A stretch of 64,000 nt of DNA from assembly GCF_040712315.1 (NCBI RefSeq), contig NC_134024.1:25308658-25372657 (forward strand), in the 5' to 3' direction. Position numbers and translations under genes: made by a program. The DNA comes from Castanea sativa (taxonomy: Eukaryota; Streptophyta; Magnoliopsida; Fagales; Fagaceae). Below the pieces are notes generated by a model. That model was not told the DNA's origin and ran no database searches. It saw only the letters and a list, made by a program, of their open reading frames with translations. Shown here piece by piece: positions 1 through 11,820 of this stretch (positions are counted from its first letter, which is position 1; each line of letters opens with the position of its first letter).

Positions 1-412
1 ACTCAAATTCCACTAAACTTATTTTTATTTTTATTTTAAAAAAACAAATCACAAATTACAAAGTCGAGAGAAATATATGATTTTTTTTTTTTTTTTGGCT
101 TTGAGAAGATTGCACATTTCCTTTTCCTTTTCTTTTTTTTTTCTTTTTTCCGCCTTCAGATAACTGTATTATGCTTTGGCATTTGCCCCAATCTCACACA
201 AGATTAGCCAGGTCGTCTAACTATCATTTAAGACTTAAGTATTTTGTTTGATTTTGTTTGATTTTGTTCAAGATCATACATAAAAATTCTAGCTGTAGAT
301 TTTTTTTTTTTTCCAATGGCTTTTTAACTTAAACTATATGTATGTTATAGTTTGTTTAGACTGTTATATTTTTCTTTAGGAAATTGATTCTTGCACATTC
401 CTTTATTGTATA
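1..412. other. AT-rich intergenic DNA, no gene seen
   Basis: Rich in A and T runs, with several homopolymer T tracts and no open frame of useful length. I see no repeat boundary before the Helitron-like terminus at 413. Confidence 0.6.
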
Positions 413-701
413 CTAGTGTATATCCTTGCATATGCACGGTAAAATTAAAAACAACACAATTACACATATATGAATTCAAACTATACCTTATTTAAGTCAT
501 AGATATATACATGAGTTTTAGTCTTTCTTTCTTCTTTATTTTTTTTTATTTTTTGGATATATACACATGAGTTTACTCTTTTTTATTGAGTTTTTTTTAT
601 GGTTTTTTTATGTTAAACACTTCATCTTTTGCACAACATTAACTCACCTAAAAATTAAAAAAAATATATAGATATATTTTGAACAACATTAACTCACTTA
701 G

Positions 702-793
<92 letters not shown>

Positions 794-854
794 CAATTAG
801 AATCCAATTCGAAATCTAATTGGATTTTTTCTCAGCTTTACCTATTAATATGTA
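413..854 (-). mobile_element. Helitron-like unit H1
   Basis: Read on the minus strand, the unit ends in CTAG (416-413) followed by T, with a short palindrome (TGCATATGCA) just inside, as expected for a Helitron 3' end. The other end abuts the 3' end of the next unit and carries a degenerate AT-rich start in place of the canonical TC. The internal module near 794-845 matches modules in H2-H5. No Rep/helicase coding is present, so it would be non-autonomous. Confidence 0.5.
703..792. repeat. (TA)n followed by (GATA)n microsatellite
   Basis: An uninterrupted TA run (703-748) passes directly into about ten GATA units (751-792). Likely length-polymorphic. Confidence 0.9.
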
Positions 855-1257
855 CTAACTTGTAACCACATGCATATGCATGGATACACTTAAAAATATA
901 CAATAAGATGCATAATATAATTCTTATATATATAATTTAAATACTATTGATAGTCATTTTTATATTTTGTCAACTCTTTAAAAAAAATTTGTAAGGATAT
1001 TATTAGGTATAAAATGTAAATTTTTCATGTTTTTTTTTAAATTATTGTGAAGCATTTTTTTTTTTTACAATTCATTTATAATTATACTTAATAACTCACT
1101 TAGATAAATATTTATGATGTGGTCCCACATTTTATTCTAAAATGAAGAAATGAAACTCTTTAAAAATAAATAATTTAGGACACATGACACAAAATTAGAA
1201 CTCTAATTTAGAATTTTAAATTGAGTTTCTCTCAACTTCATCTATTATATATATAGA
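855..1257 (-). mobile_element. Helitron-like unit H2
   Basis: On the minus strand it begins TCTATATATATAATAG at 1257 and ends TTAG at 855. The start follows directly on the CTAG terminus of H3. Start and end motifs are those of plant Helitrons; there is no coding capacity. Confidence 0.55.
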
Positions 1258-1641
1258 CTAGCATGTGACTCATGCATCATTTAAAATTAAAAAAAAAATT
1301 TATTATTAACCCAAGCATATGCACGGTACAATAAAAAAAATTACAATTACACACAAATATGGATTCAGATTATACTATCTCTCTCTCTCTCTCCCTCTTA
1401 TCTATTTTATTTTAATTTCTTTTGGATATACACATAAGTTTACTCTTTTTTTGTTTATTGAGTTCTTTATGATTTATTTATATTAGACTATTCGTCTTTG
1501 CATCTCATTAACTCATCTAGAATAAAAAAAATTTTAAAAAAAACTTAAATAGGAGACGTGGTGTAGAATTAGAAAACAATAGAAATCCAATTTAGAACCT
1601 AATTGGATTTTCTCTCAGTTTTACTTATTTATATATATAGA
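1258..1641 (-). mobile_element. Helitron-like unit H3
   Basis: The minus-strand start TCTATATATATAAATAAG at 1641 directly follows the TTAG end of H4, and the unit ends CTAG at 1258. A second terminus-like palindrome (GCATATGC) at about 1315-1322 suggests an older truncated 3' end inside. It contains a CT microsatellite near 1379-1392. Confidence 0.55.
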
Positions 1642-2066
1642 CTAACATGTAACTCATGCAAATGCATGGGTGCATTTAAAATTAAAAATAATTTTTATTA
1701 TAAAATATAAATAATTAATCAAATTATTTTTTTGAAAAAGTAAACGTAATTAGTCACATATTAAAATTTTTTGCTAAATTTATGATCATTTTTTTTCTAA
1801 TTTTTAATAAGATAAAACATGGGGTGATATTTGTTGTGTGATAATTTTTATTGAGTATTTGTGATTGGTTTAAAAAAATTATGGTTCATTAATATTAAAT
1901 TCTTAGTATTATGCACTCATTAAATTCTTAATATTAAATTCTTGGCACAAAAATTAAAAACTTAAGTGGATAATTATGGTGTGATCCCTATATAAATTTA
2001 GACCAATGGCACAAAATTGGATTCTAATTTCAAATTCTAATTGAACTTTCTATGAGTTTTGCCTAA
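1642..2066 (-). mobile_element. Helitron-like unit H4 (5' end degraded)
   Basis: The 3' terminus (TTAG at 1645-1642) is clear. The shared AATTGGATT-type module is at about 2010-2060, but the TC start cannot be found. The stretch from about 1806 onward is partly repeated from about 2073. Confidence 0.4.
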
Positions 2067-2347
2067 GAAGGTAAAACATGTGGTGATATTTGTTGTGTAA
2101 TGATTTTTATTGAATATATGTAATTAGTTTTTCAAAAAAAATGTATAGTTCATTAATTTTTTTTTTATACAAGATAGAATTATACTCTAGTCTAATCTAA
2201 GTGTATGTATGTGTGAAGCTCCCTCCTGGATACTTGAACTCCGGCCCTTGCCCCCCACATTCCACAAGCACTTACACTTGTGGAATGACCATCGCACCAA
2301 GGGTGTGCGATGGTGTGGTCCCCACATAAATTTAGACACAAGGCACA
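2067..2347 (-). mobile_element. Helitron-like unit H5, left part
   Basis: Sequence homologous to about 1806-2003 of H4, interrupted by a SINE (2157-2313) and then cut by element A at the 5-bp target GCACA (2343-2347). The remainder resumes at 18746. Confidence 0.45.
2157..2313 (-). mobile_element. tRNA-derived SINE, copy 1
   Basis: On the minus strand: a head around GGTGCGATGGTCATTCC (A-box-like), a GAGTTCAAGTATCC segment (B-box-like), a body containing CTTCACACATACATACAC, and a 3' poly(A) (T run at 2157-2166). The same body recurs at 33193-33314 and 44652-44847. It is non-coding, so the open frame crossing 2187-2507 is not a gene. Confidence 0.65.
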
Positions 2348-3149
2348 TGTAAGGTCGCGGTTTGGATCCTAAGCCCAAAAGGTAAAAGGATCTAGGCCCA
2401 AAGAGCCCAATACAATGAATTTCTAGAGAGTGGGTTAAAAACTGGGCTTTAATAAGTTGGACAACAATTATAGTGGGTCTAGATGACAAGAAAACAAAGA
2501 TACACAAGTTTTACTCAAAGAAAATCTTCATTGGCACAGTCCGAGGAGAATAGTTCTTGTATATATTTTTTTTTAATTTGGTTACAAGTCCAGTTCTTAT
2601 TGTTACAATGTTTTTCTCCATAGATTCTCAGATGCCCCCTATAAAGGGGGTCTTTCTTCCTTATATTCTCCTGTTTTTCTTCATCTCCACCCTCCACGTG
2701 TAAGTCAAGTTTTTTGCTTTGATCATTGTCCCATCAGCACCTTCTTGAAGTCTTTGGGAGTAGTTGTAAGGCTGAATATCACTGTTCAGGTATCACCTCC
2801 ACATTAATGCGGTCAGAGAGTTAGCTACAGAACATTTAATGCGGTGGTAACAGCTTTCTCTTAGATATTTCTTAACTTCCCTTTGTCTTATTCCCTCCTG
2901 ATGTTTATCCTTACCAGTAGAATTGTCCAGAATATTTCCCTTGACTGTAGATCAAAACTTTTGACCTCTGCTTTGCCAAGCTGAGGAGGCATTTCTCCTC
3001 GAACTGCCTTCCCAAACCTTCATGGTCAAAACCTTCCATAATTCACTGATTTGTACTTCTTCACAAACATCTACTTGTCATCAGACTACTAAATGTCCTC
3101 GGATAAGGCCCATGGCCCAATATACATTCGTGGGCCTTCTATCCCTACA
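2348..3149 (-). repeat. Element A 3' LTR
   Basis: 802 bp, TG...CA on the plus strand, 24 bp longer than its partner because of an indel near 3015-3040. Adjacent at 3150-3162 is a minus-strand purine tract (GAGGGGATAT), the polypurine primer site. Confidence 0.92.
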
Positions 3150-3634
3150 ATATCCCCTCGAAATTCCCTTCTTTTGCTCCTCAGAAAAAAAAAATCGATA
3201 TTATAACAATTATTCTACTTTTCTCTCACATCACCTCTATCTGTGCAGGTGTCTTTTCAATTGCTTAGGAGCACGCTCCTAACGCTTCGGCATCCGTGAC
3301 ACGCTTGCATTTAATTTTTGCGGCTTCATGTTCCCCACGTTCTACGGTACGATGGAGATCTAACGACTGAAGATTTTATGGGAGCTTAAGCGGGATTTCT
3401 CCCGCCTGCTTTTCCCTCTCCCACATCTATTGCTTGAATACTTCATCGATTTTACTTTTTGCACTTCCCAAATCTCCAAAACTAGTCCGAGGAGCCCTAG
3501 TTCCCTTCCGTAAGTCATTTTCACTATTCTTCCCTTCTCATTTTCTTTTCTATTTCTTTTTATTTAGAGCCTTCTCTTTCCTCGGCCCCTCGTACTTCAC
3601 TTCGTCTCCTTAGTACCTTTAATTTTCCTTTCAC
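3150..3634. other. Spacer between LTR and antisense gene of A
   Basis: Carries the minus-strand polypurine tract at its left edge. A stretch at about 3329-3412 is also present upstream of the antisense gene of B (about 48120-48195), including the shared words ACGTTCTACGGT and GATGGA. Shared sequence upstream of both start codons suggests a leader or promoter. No clear TATA box. Confidence 0.5.
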
Positions 3635-4608
3635 ATGGGTAGGTTTGCCTATCTAGTAGACACCCCAGAGGGTATAGAGAACTTTAAGGCTCAATACCGA
3701 ATTCCCCAGGGAGTTTCCATTAGGTACTGTAAACAGAAGGAATGGTATACCCAGAGGCAGGAGGGAGAAGTGGTAATCCCGATGATCGCCTTCATAAAGG
3801 GAGGGATGAGAATCCTTATGGGTAGAGTAACTAGGGATTACCAAATCGCTCACAGACTCTCCCCCACCTAGTGCACCCCCAACATGTTTAGGATTTTAGG
3901 TAGTGTAGACGCCTTCAATGAGAAGATGGGCGTGAACCTCACCCACCACGACGTCAATTGGGTTTACAATCGTCACCACTTAAAAGGGCAAGGGTACTAC
4001 CTAAAAACTAGGGTTCTTGAGGTTAGGTTAATATCATGCCTCCCTGAGTCCAACAAAGGTATGAACAAGGATTATCTAATCGTCTCAGGGGAGTGGCACG
4101 ATGGCCTTCACTGTCCGACGAGAGAAGGATACCAAGTGGGGTTCTTAAGTCTAGGTCTATTACTATAACGACACCATTTTTTCTCAACATTTTCTGCTCT
4201 CACTTTCCTATTTGCAGTTGTAATTTAACTTTTCTATAATTTGTGCCATTTTCTAACAATGTTTTTTGGTTTTTGATGGGTTTGCAAACAAGTACTCTGC
4301 TGTTCCGAATTTCAGCCTTGTTAACGAGGCTAATTTGAACAGAGTACTCAAGGCCGAGGTCTTTGTCTACGAGGACGGGCAATTAAGAGCAGCTCATGTC
4401 ATCCTCAGCTACGATCCAATATCAACCAGCTTCTAGGTGCCCAAGTACATGATCAAGGCAAGAGACAGCCGACTACATTTGATCAACGTCGTTGTACTGG
4501 GCTTTCTTAACCCCGGCCCTACTCTAGAATGCGTACAGTAGGTAGAATTTCCCTTCCAGTACACAGCTGAGGAAGAAGTAGCTCCTTCCCAACCAACGAT
4601 CAAGGAAG

Positions 4609-4639
<31 letters not shown>

Positions 4640-6163
4640 GGTCCAAGTCTCAAACTCCAAGGATGACTTCGAGGTCTTCAATCAACCCCCATCCCTAGAA
4701 ACTTCAACTGGTGACTTTAGCCATCTTCCCCCCGCCCAAGTAAGCCATACCCAAGAAGCTTCTACTATTCCTAACGCCATAGTGCTACAGTGCAAGACAA
4801 GATCAAGCCTTCACGAGCTATTAGAGTCCAATGCTGAAGAAAATCTGATAGGAAAGGCAGCCCAGACTAAGCCTCCCACTCCTCCATCCACTCAAGCTCT
4901 CCAACCCGACCCTGCTGACAAGAAAAGGAAAAGGGATCCGAAAGGCAAAGTGACTAAAACCACTCATACAATGTCCTCAAGTGAATGATCAATTATGGAG
5001 ACGGGGTATGAACGCCAAGTCATAATGCCAACCTAGAACCTCTCCTTTGTGCTGGACGGAGCTCTCCTTCCAGCAAGTGTTTCTGTAAGGGACTTCTAGC
5101 AGGGGAAGGCCAGATATGTGGCCGATGCCGTAGAGCAGGCCCTTCTATTGCCGAGGTACATGGCCGACCTGAGGTCTATGAGGAAACACGAAGTGTTCCT
5201 CAGCTTGAAGAGAGACCTTGCTCTGGTAAATCTATTAACTAGCTTTCTTATATTCAAAATTATAATTGTTTTCTCTAACCTTTATACTTCTTTCCTCCAA
5301 AGGTTGTCCAAGCTGCACACAAAGCCGAGAAGTTAATGAACAGCTCCCACAAGCAGATGAAGGGCGAAAAGGCCAGGCATATCGCTGTTTTGGATGCCTT
5401 TAAGGTGGTAGAGAAGAGGATTGAGGAGCTGACTACCAAGTTAACAGAGGCTGATCGAGACAAAAACAGTGTCGAGGTTGCCTTGGAAGGAGCTAAGAGG
5501 CAGGCAGAAAGTTAGCGTAAGCAGCTCCGTCAGACCAAGGACCAACTAGTTGTTGCTAAGGAGCAAGCAAAGACCTTGACCACAATGCTGGATGAGGTGG
5601 AGAAAGCTGTGGAAAAGGCAAAGCAAGATGGCTATGACATTAAGGTACTAGAGACTAAGGAGGCTCTCAGGGTTGAAGTCTCTGAGGTATGTAGGATTTA
5701 CTACCTCCAAGTGTGAAATGAGACCCTCAACCAGGTCGGGGCTGAGGCCTCCTCTGCCCTTAGGAGAGCAAAGAATGTCTACTATCCCCTAGCCATCCGC
5801 GCATCAAGCTTCTCGAGCTCCAAGGCTGACACTGCCTCCAAAGAGACAGATACTGGCAAGAGCAACCCTACCAAGGCCCTCCCTTCCTCCAACAGCCCTT
5901 CCCAAGAGGCACAACAAGTTAAGGCTACTAAAAAAGAAAAAGATGTAACCCAAGGAGTGGTCCTTGAAGCTGCCAAACCTCCAGTTGTGCCCAAGGATCC
6001 CTTTAAAGGCAAAGAAGCCTATCATAACCTAGAGATTGTCCTGGCCACTCTTCCTGTGCCTACCAAGGATCTCAAGGGTAAAGGCCCAGCCTCCACAACA
6101 GCTGAAACTGCCAAATCCACCAAGGCCACAGGAAATGACAAACCTCCATTGAAGATCAACTAG
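3635..6163 (+). pseudogene. Antisense extra gene of element A, broken
   Basis: Opposite in strand to gag-pol, between integrase and the 3' LTR. Exon 1 (from ATG 3635) matches exon 1 of the intact copy in element B, including IPMIAFI and SNKGM-KDYLIVSG blocks. A stop TAG at 3869-3871 replaces a glutamine codon. The exon 1 end lies near 4133; the exon 2 acceptor near 4288 appears mutated from AG to AA. Exon 2 has a stop near 4435 and an acidic GAA-repeat stretch at 4609-4638. The second intron is clear: donor after 5225 and acceptor before 5303, at the same codon as in B. Exon 3 encodes a lysine/glutamate-rich coiled-coil-like region with further stops near 5513 and 5716, ending at 6161-6163. 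Function unknown; possibly related to the 'putative gypsy type transposon' family, a guess from memory. Confidence 0.75.
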
Positions 6164-6589
6164 GACTTAGGTAAAAGTCTATAGTCTTTTTTGTTTTCGT
6201 GTAATTGTAATTTTTATATCTTTAAAGTTGTACTTCCTTAGCCCTTTTTCAAGGCTTTTTCTAATGATAAGTGTTACCTTTCTCTTGTACTTCATTATAA
6301 TTGTGTAATTCCAAACCTAAATACTATCCTGCTCCGCACTTAATTCTTTCAATTCATGATATACTCTCATTCTGGACTTTAACAATTGCTTACACAAGTG
6401 ATAACATCATTACTATATTCTATGCAATCATCAACATAATAAGTTAAGTCTTTCAGACTTACAACCTTCAACAGAATGTACTCTTAACTTCAAGAACAAA
6501 CCTTATACATCTGAAACAAGTAATTCGCTTGACTATATGGGCTTTAGTATTTTCTTTCCAACCCTAAATAATGGTAAACTGGGTACCTA
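6164..6589. other. Non-coding part of element A 3' region
   Basis: AT-rich sequence downstream of the antisense pseudogene, probably its 3' untranslated region and spacer. Nothing else recognised. Confidence 0.5.
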
Positions 6590-7425
6590 CTTGCAGCTTC
6601 ATCTGCTCATACTGATACGAACCTCAATCGATACGCTTTGAAACCCAACAAAAATATTGGAATATTTGCCCAAGAAAGCTAAAATTCAGATTTTTGATAA
6701 AACCCTGACCCAACGTTTATAAGTGAAACGCGAACCAAAAGTATAAGTAACAGACCTTGACCCAATGGTTACAACTGAATCACAAACCGAAGGTATAAAG
6801 TTTGAACGCCACAAGGAAGAATCCCTAATACGTTCACAGTTCTTGAAGAGCCAAAGAAGAGCAAAGCCTCACCTTTTTCTGATTTTTATTCAATCATCAT
6901 CTATTACAATGAGTGCATGCAATTTATAAGACATGACTGAAAATAGAAAATAATAAATAAAAAAAATGTACTAAATAATAAAACCCTAAATAAAAGTTGA
7001 TTTGGTCTGAAATTAGCAGATCCAAAATAGGAATATAGCTAAAAAAAAAGTTCTAAATAATGAAAGCCTAAAATTAGGGTAGATTTGGTCTGAAATAACA
7101 GCCCTAAAATATGAAAAATATCTATTAACTGATATGAAGCTAGAAAGTCAATCAACTATTAATCCACGCCATAAATCATACCCAATTAAGCTAGATCAGC
7201 CCTCAATAGCATGGATTAAATTTATTACGCCTTCATCTTCATTTGGGCCAAACTTGGAATCTCCTGCGTTAGAATTAGTCCAAATCTCTTGAATTAGCCC
7301 ATAAAGTACTTCTTTGATCTTCTTGGATCTTGCTCTTGTAATAGGCCCAACTAGAACATGCAATGGATCCTTGAATGCTTGTTGATTCTCATCACATACA
7401 CTTGGCAGCATATCAAAGCAGTGAT
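6590..7425 (-). pseudogene. Fragment of a different Gypsy element (polyprotein C-terminus plus LTR-like DNA)
   Basis: A minus-strand open frame at 7411-7196 has GPITRARSKK followed by a helical segment. This is a motif I know from the C-terminal tail of other plant Gypsy polyproteins and it is absent from the Tat integrase end. Further along the minus strand is LTR-like non-coding DNA with TAAACCATTGGGTC-type words. No matching second LTR or target duplication was found, so it is a truncated insertion or a recombination product. Confidence 0.5.
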
Positions 7426-7430
7426 ATGTG

Positions 7431-7985
7431 TTAATTTACTCATAGCATTTGGTCCAAGGAACTAAACATGGCTAAGGATCTGTTTAACGCCTAGGGAGAT
7501 GCTGAATAATGTTAATTTACCCAAGGTATATGGTTCGAGGAGCCAAATAATGACAAATGTTCTATTTAACACATGAATATTTGCTTTTGGGAGTATTAAT
7601 TTACACAAGGTATATGGTCCGAGAAGACAAACATGACCATGATTCAGTTTAATAATTAGACAAATAATAAGGAATACTAATTTACCTAAGGTATGTGGTC
7701 TAAGGAAGGTTCTATTTAATGTTTAGATACATGCTGAGCAGTGCTAATTTACCCAAGGCAGGTGGGTCGAGGAACCAGGCTTAACCAAGGTTCTGTTTAA
7801 CACGTAAACAAACAATGAATAGTATTAATTTACCCAAGGTATGTGGTCCGAGGAGCCAGGCATGACCAAGATTATGTTTAATACTTAAACAAGTAATCAC
7901 GAATTTTAATTTCCTCAAGATATGTGGTCCGTGGAACCAGGCATGACCGAGGTTCTGTTTAATATTCTAACAAGTAATAAACCCA
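7431..7985. repeat. About seven degenerate tandem copies of an ~80-bp unit in element A
   Basis: Copies begin near 7431, 7512, 7597, 7679, 7745, 7826 and 7907 with the core TTAATTTACCCAAGGTATGTG, GGTCCGAGGA and GTTCTGTTTAA. The core is homologous to each half of the 151-bp repeat of element B (51541-52446) and sits at the same place, just beyond the integrase end. Confidence 0.8.
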
Positions 7986-8028
7986 ATACATAATGTCAGA
8001 AATAAAAACATGGTAGAGCTGCCTTTCA

Positions 8029-9400
8029 TTAATAGTAATACCTTCGTAGGTTTTTTACATTCCAAGGATGTGATATGGCATTTTCATCCAAATCTTCTAA
8101 GAAATAAGCACCTATACCAGCTACGGAGGTAATGCGGTATGGCCCTTCCCAATTGGGCCCTAACTTTTTCCATGCTAGGTTTTTTGCAGTACCCACAAAC
8201 TTTCTTAACACTAAGTCTCTAAGTGCTAACGGTCTCAATTTCACACTTGAGTCATACCCCTGTTTGAGCTTCTGTTGATAGTATGCTAACTGAACCATGG
8301 CATTTTCTCTCCGCTCTTCGATCAAATCCAAGCTTTTCTCCAATAGGTCGTCATTGCTGTTTAGAGTGAACAAACTTGTCTTCAGCATTGGGAATCTAGT
8401 CTCTAGAGGAATCATAGCCTCGACCCCATAATTCATTGAAAAGGGTGTTTCCCCTGTTGACCTACGAGGGGTAGTGTGATATGTCCAGAGCACATGTGGC
8501 AGCACTTCTGCCCATTTACCCTTCGCATCATTCAACCTCTTCTTGAGCCCATTTACTATGACCTTATTGACAGCCTCAACCTGTCCATTTCCCTGGGATA
8601 AGCCAGAGTTAAATACATGTTCTTAATACCCAATTCACTACAATACCTCCTGAAAGCTTTGTTATCAAACTGAAGCCCATTATTCGAGATAAGGATGTGA
8701 GAAATCCCAAATCGAGTGACAATATTCTTCCATACAAACCTTTTCGCATCCACATCCCTAATATTTGTCAGTGGCTCAGTTTCAACCCATTTGGTAAAGT
8801 AATCAGTGCTAACCAAAAGCCATCTCCTATTCTCTACCGCTTTAGGGAAGGGCCCTACAATGTTCAAGCCCCATTGAGCAAAAGGTCAGGGACTAGACAG
8901 AGGATTGAGGACCCCCCCTAGCTGATGAATGTTTGGAGTGAATCTCTAACATTAGTCACACTTTTTCACGTATTCTTGTGCTTCCTTTTGCATACTTGGC
9001 CACTAGTACCCTGGGCCCTGTGAGATAGTGACCTACCTCTTTTATGACTTCCACAAATCCCTTCATGTAACTCTTCTAAGAGTGACTCTACTGCCTCAGG
9101 ATGGACGCAACGCAATATGGCCCAGAAAAAGAACGCTTGTATAGTTTCTGATCCTCGGACAACCAAAAATGAGGAGCTTTTCTTCGCACTTTATCAGCCT
9201 CCCCCCTCTCCTCAGGCAAGATGTCACCCTTAAAGAACAGAACTATGGGATCCATCCAACTAGGTTCCACTCTAAACTGATGAATCTGGGCATTCTCCCA
9301 TTTTATCTCAGTATGCTTACATAAATCTTCAACCAGGATAACCTGAAGTAAACTCTGTGCCAAGGAGGTTGCGAGAGTGACAAGAGAGTTAGCATGCATA
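8029..9400 (-). pseudogene. Element A integrase, inactivated
   Basis: Pieces in several frames match integrase of element B: zinc-finger remnant (about 9170-8960), catalytic core (8867-8556) and C-terminal part with GPNWEGPYRI and ending LRRYYY (8535-8029). The first catalytic aspartate, in the block before VGPFP, is asparagine here; the second (normally SDN) is also asparagine (ISNNG). The block expected to carry the catalytic glutamate is out of frame. Both aspartate losses fit G-to-A transitions. The product cannot be active. Confidence 0.85.
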
Positions 9401-9477
9401 TTTCTACTTCTAAGGATTTATTGTAAGGTGAAAGAATTGAACCCTGATTGCAAGTGCCTAACCTGACTCAAATGTCC

Positions 9478-9789
9478 TTACATCCTTAAATCCCTGGCTT
9501 CCAATTCTCCCTTTACCTGGCCAACAAGCAACCTTGAATCTGAAAATACCTCTACCATTCTTCCTCCCATTTTCTGAACCATATCTATCCCCACCAGCAA
9601 AACATCATACTCAGCCTCATTATTCGTGGCTAAGAAGTCCAACCTCAAGGATTTCTCAATAATGATCTTCTCAGGAGATACCACAACTAACCCCACTCCA
9701 GATCCTCTTTGATTAGCTGCACCATCAACGTATACCCTCCAAGTTGGAGGTTCTTGTAAGGACACCATCCCAACTGATTTTCCATCCAT
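9478..9789 (-). pseudogene. Element A second (archaeal-type) RNase H
   Basis: Open segment with YVDGAANQRGSG, NNEAEY and a FSDS block, i.e. the first three acidic catalytic residues. The last part runs on in another frame. A second RNase H between RNase H and integrase is a recognised Tat-lineage trait. Confidence 0.8.
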
Positions 9790-9792
9790 GTT

Positions 9793-10215
9793 TTACTTTT
9801 CTCCCTCCTCTTCCAGTAGAGATTCAGCAAACTCAGCCACCAAATCTGCGAGAACTAGGCTCTTAATAGAGGTACGAGGCAGATACTTAATATCAAAAGC
9901 CCCTAGAATCGTACCCCATTTGGAAATCCTTCCTATGTAATCAACTCTCTGAAGTAGCAATTGAAAAGGAAGTTGAGTTAAAACCACAACTGTGTGAACT
10001 TGAAAGTAGTGAGGGAGTTTACGTGTTGCTTGTACAATTGCCAAAATGGCCTTCTCCAGTAGTAGGTAACGAACCTCTGCTTCATGCAATGACTTACTCA
10101 CATAATAAACTGGTCTCTGCAATCCATTGTCAACTCGTATCAGTACTAATCTTACCGCATGGGAGACTACAACAACGTAAGCAAACAGAACTTCCTTTTC
10201 CTCGGGCCTGGACAT
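9793..10215 (-). pseudogene. Element A reverse-transcriptase-linked RNase H
   Basis: Contains RPVYYVSKSLHEAE and KLPHYFQ, and ends in a stop before the second RNase H. Compared with the equivalent part of B it differs at many positions, with no stop inside this segment. Confidence 0.8.
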
Positions 10216-10763
10216 AATAGGTGACCGAGAAAGGTATTCCTCCAGCTACTGAAAGGCCAGGGCACACTCCTCAGTCCATTCAAATCCCTTCCACTTATGC
10301 AACAACTGGAAGAAATGCCTACACCTGTCTGCTGACTGAGAGATAAAATGGTTTAGAGTAGCAGTCATCTCTGTCAACTTCTGAGCCTCTTTAGGATTCC
10401 GAGGAGGTTGCAAATTGTTAATTACCTTAATCTAATCAAGGTTGACTTCAATTCCACGATGAGTGACTATGTAGTCTAGAAATTTACCCAAACCAACGCC
10501 AAAAGAACACTTGGAAGCATTGAGGCGTAGTTTGTACCTCTTAAGTATTTCAAAAATATTTCCGAGGTCGCCCACGTGCTCGAACACTACCTTACTTTTC
10601 ACCACCATATCATCTATATAAACCTCAATATTTTTGTCTAATTGTGGCTCGAACATCCTAGTCATCATCTTTTGATAGGTAGACCCTGCATTCTTTAATC
10701 CAAAGGGTGTCACCTTGTAATGGTAATTTCTAGTAGGAGTAACAAAAGCGGTCTTCTCTCGAT
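10216..10763 (-). pseudogene. Element A reverse transcriptase, 3' half
   Basis: Contains FGLKNAGSTYQ, the catalytic YIDDM and KCSFGVGLGKF. The upstream half of the domain lies at 14757-15300, separated by two nested insertions. The frame is interrupted between about 10430 and 10216. Confidence 0.85.
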
Positions 10764-10768
10764 CATCC

Positions 10769-11790
10769 TGTTAGGACATATGTATTTCACTTGTTTAGAA
10801 CATATGTCATTCTTTTATGTAATTGGCTAATCTTTTGACAAAACACACTTTACTTGTGATTGGGTAGATTTAGGATGTGTTTAATGCTTCAAGAAACTGT
10901 GTTTCAAGATCAAGTATTGAAGTCATCAAGTCTGTCCAAGAAACAAGCTGAAAAGTGTAAGTTCATTAAAGCTCAACAGCTAGCATGTGTCGAGGTTTAA
11001 AGAGCTGCTTCAGCCCCATGGCTCAACAGCTGCTTGACAGCATCTCAACACCTCTATCTGTCGATGTTTAAGAAAAACATATTTTAAGTTCTGTTTTAAT
11101 TCTAATCCGTGGATATGTCTTTGGGCCTTCTTTTCTTCTAACCCTAGACATATAAAAGGATTATTTTAAGGGCCGTCAAAGAGGACACAAGTTGCACAAG
11201 CATTGAGAAATCCTTATTCAAGCAAATTGTGACTTGAGACAAAGTTCTTGCCATAGCTCATCTCTCTTGTGAAGAAGTTGCTGTGTAATGTGCACCGTAG
11301 GGTTTTATAACCAAGCATCTTCTTGATCGTCATTGTGTGGATGAATTGAAGAATTTTGTAGCCAACAATCTTCTCTAGTTGGTGATTGAAGTCGCGTATT
11401 GGGATCCGCGCAATTGGTTAGTCACGTACTTGGGAACTGTGTATTGAAATGAGAAATTGTCGCTACAAAGCAAGTCCAATTGGGTATTGGGGTAAGGGTT
11501 CAACTGTAGGTTGGTAAGGTACTTGGGATTCCTTTACTTGTAACCACTTGTTGTGATAATAGTGGAATTTCGGGAGTGGTGACCTTAAAATCACCCGGTG
11601 GGGTTTTTGCTGTGTAGGTTTTTCTCATTCATAAACAAATCACCGTGTCATTTATTTTCTGCTGCATACTTTAGTTTATTGGTGATTTGTTTGTGCTACC
11701 ACGCTTTGCATGTTAATTTGATTAATTAATAACTTGGCTAATTAATCAACTTAATTCATCACAAAGGGTCAATACGTTTTTGGCCTATCA
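10769..11790 (+). mobile_element. Solo LTR, Copia SIRE/Maximus-like
   Basis: 1022 bp, TGTTAGG...CCTATCA, flanked by a perfect 5-bp duplication CATCC (10764-10768 and 11791-11795). Contains ATCACCCGGTGGGGTTTTTG and AACAAATCACCGTGTCA, words I associate with SIRE/Maximus Copia LTRs. There is no internal domain or second LTR, so it is a solo LTR left by LTR-LTR recombination. It sits in the reverse transcriptase of element A, opposite in strand. Confidence 0.88.
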
Positions 11791-11820
11791 CATCCAAAGC
11801 CAATGGTATTTAATGGTACC

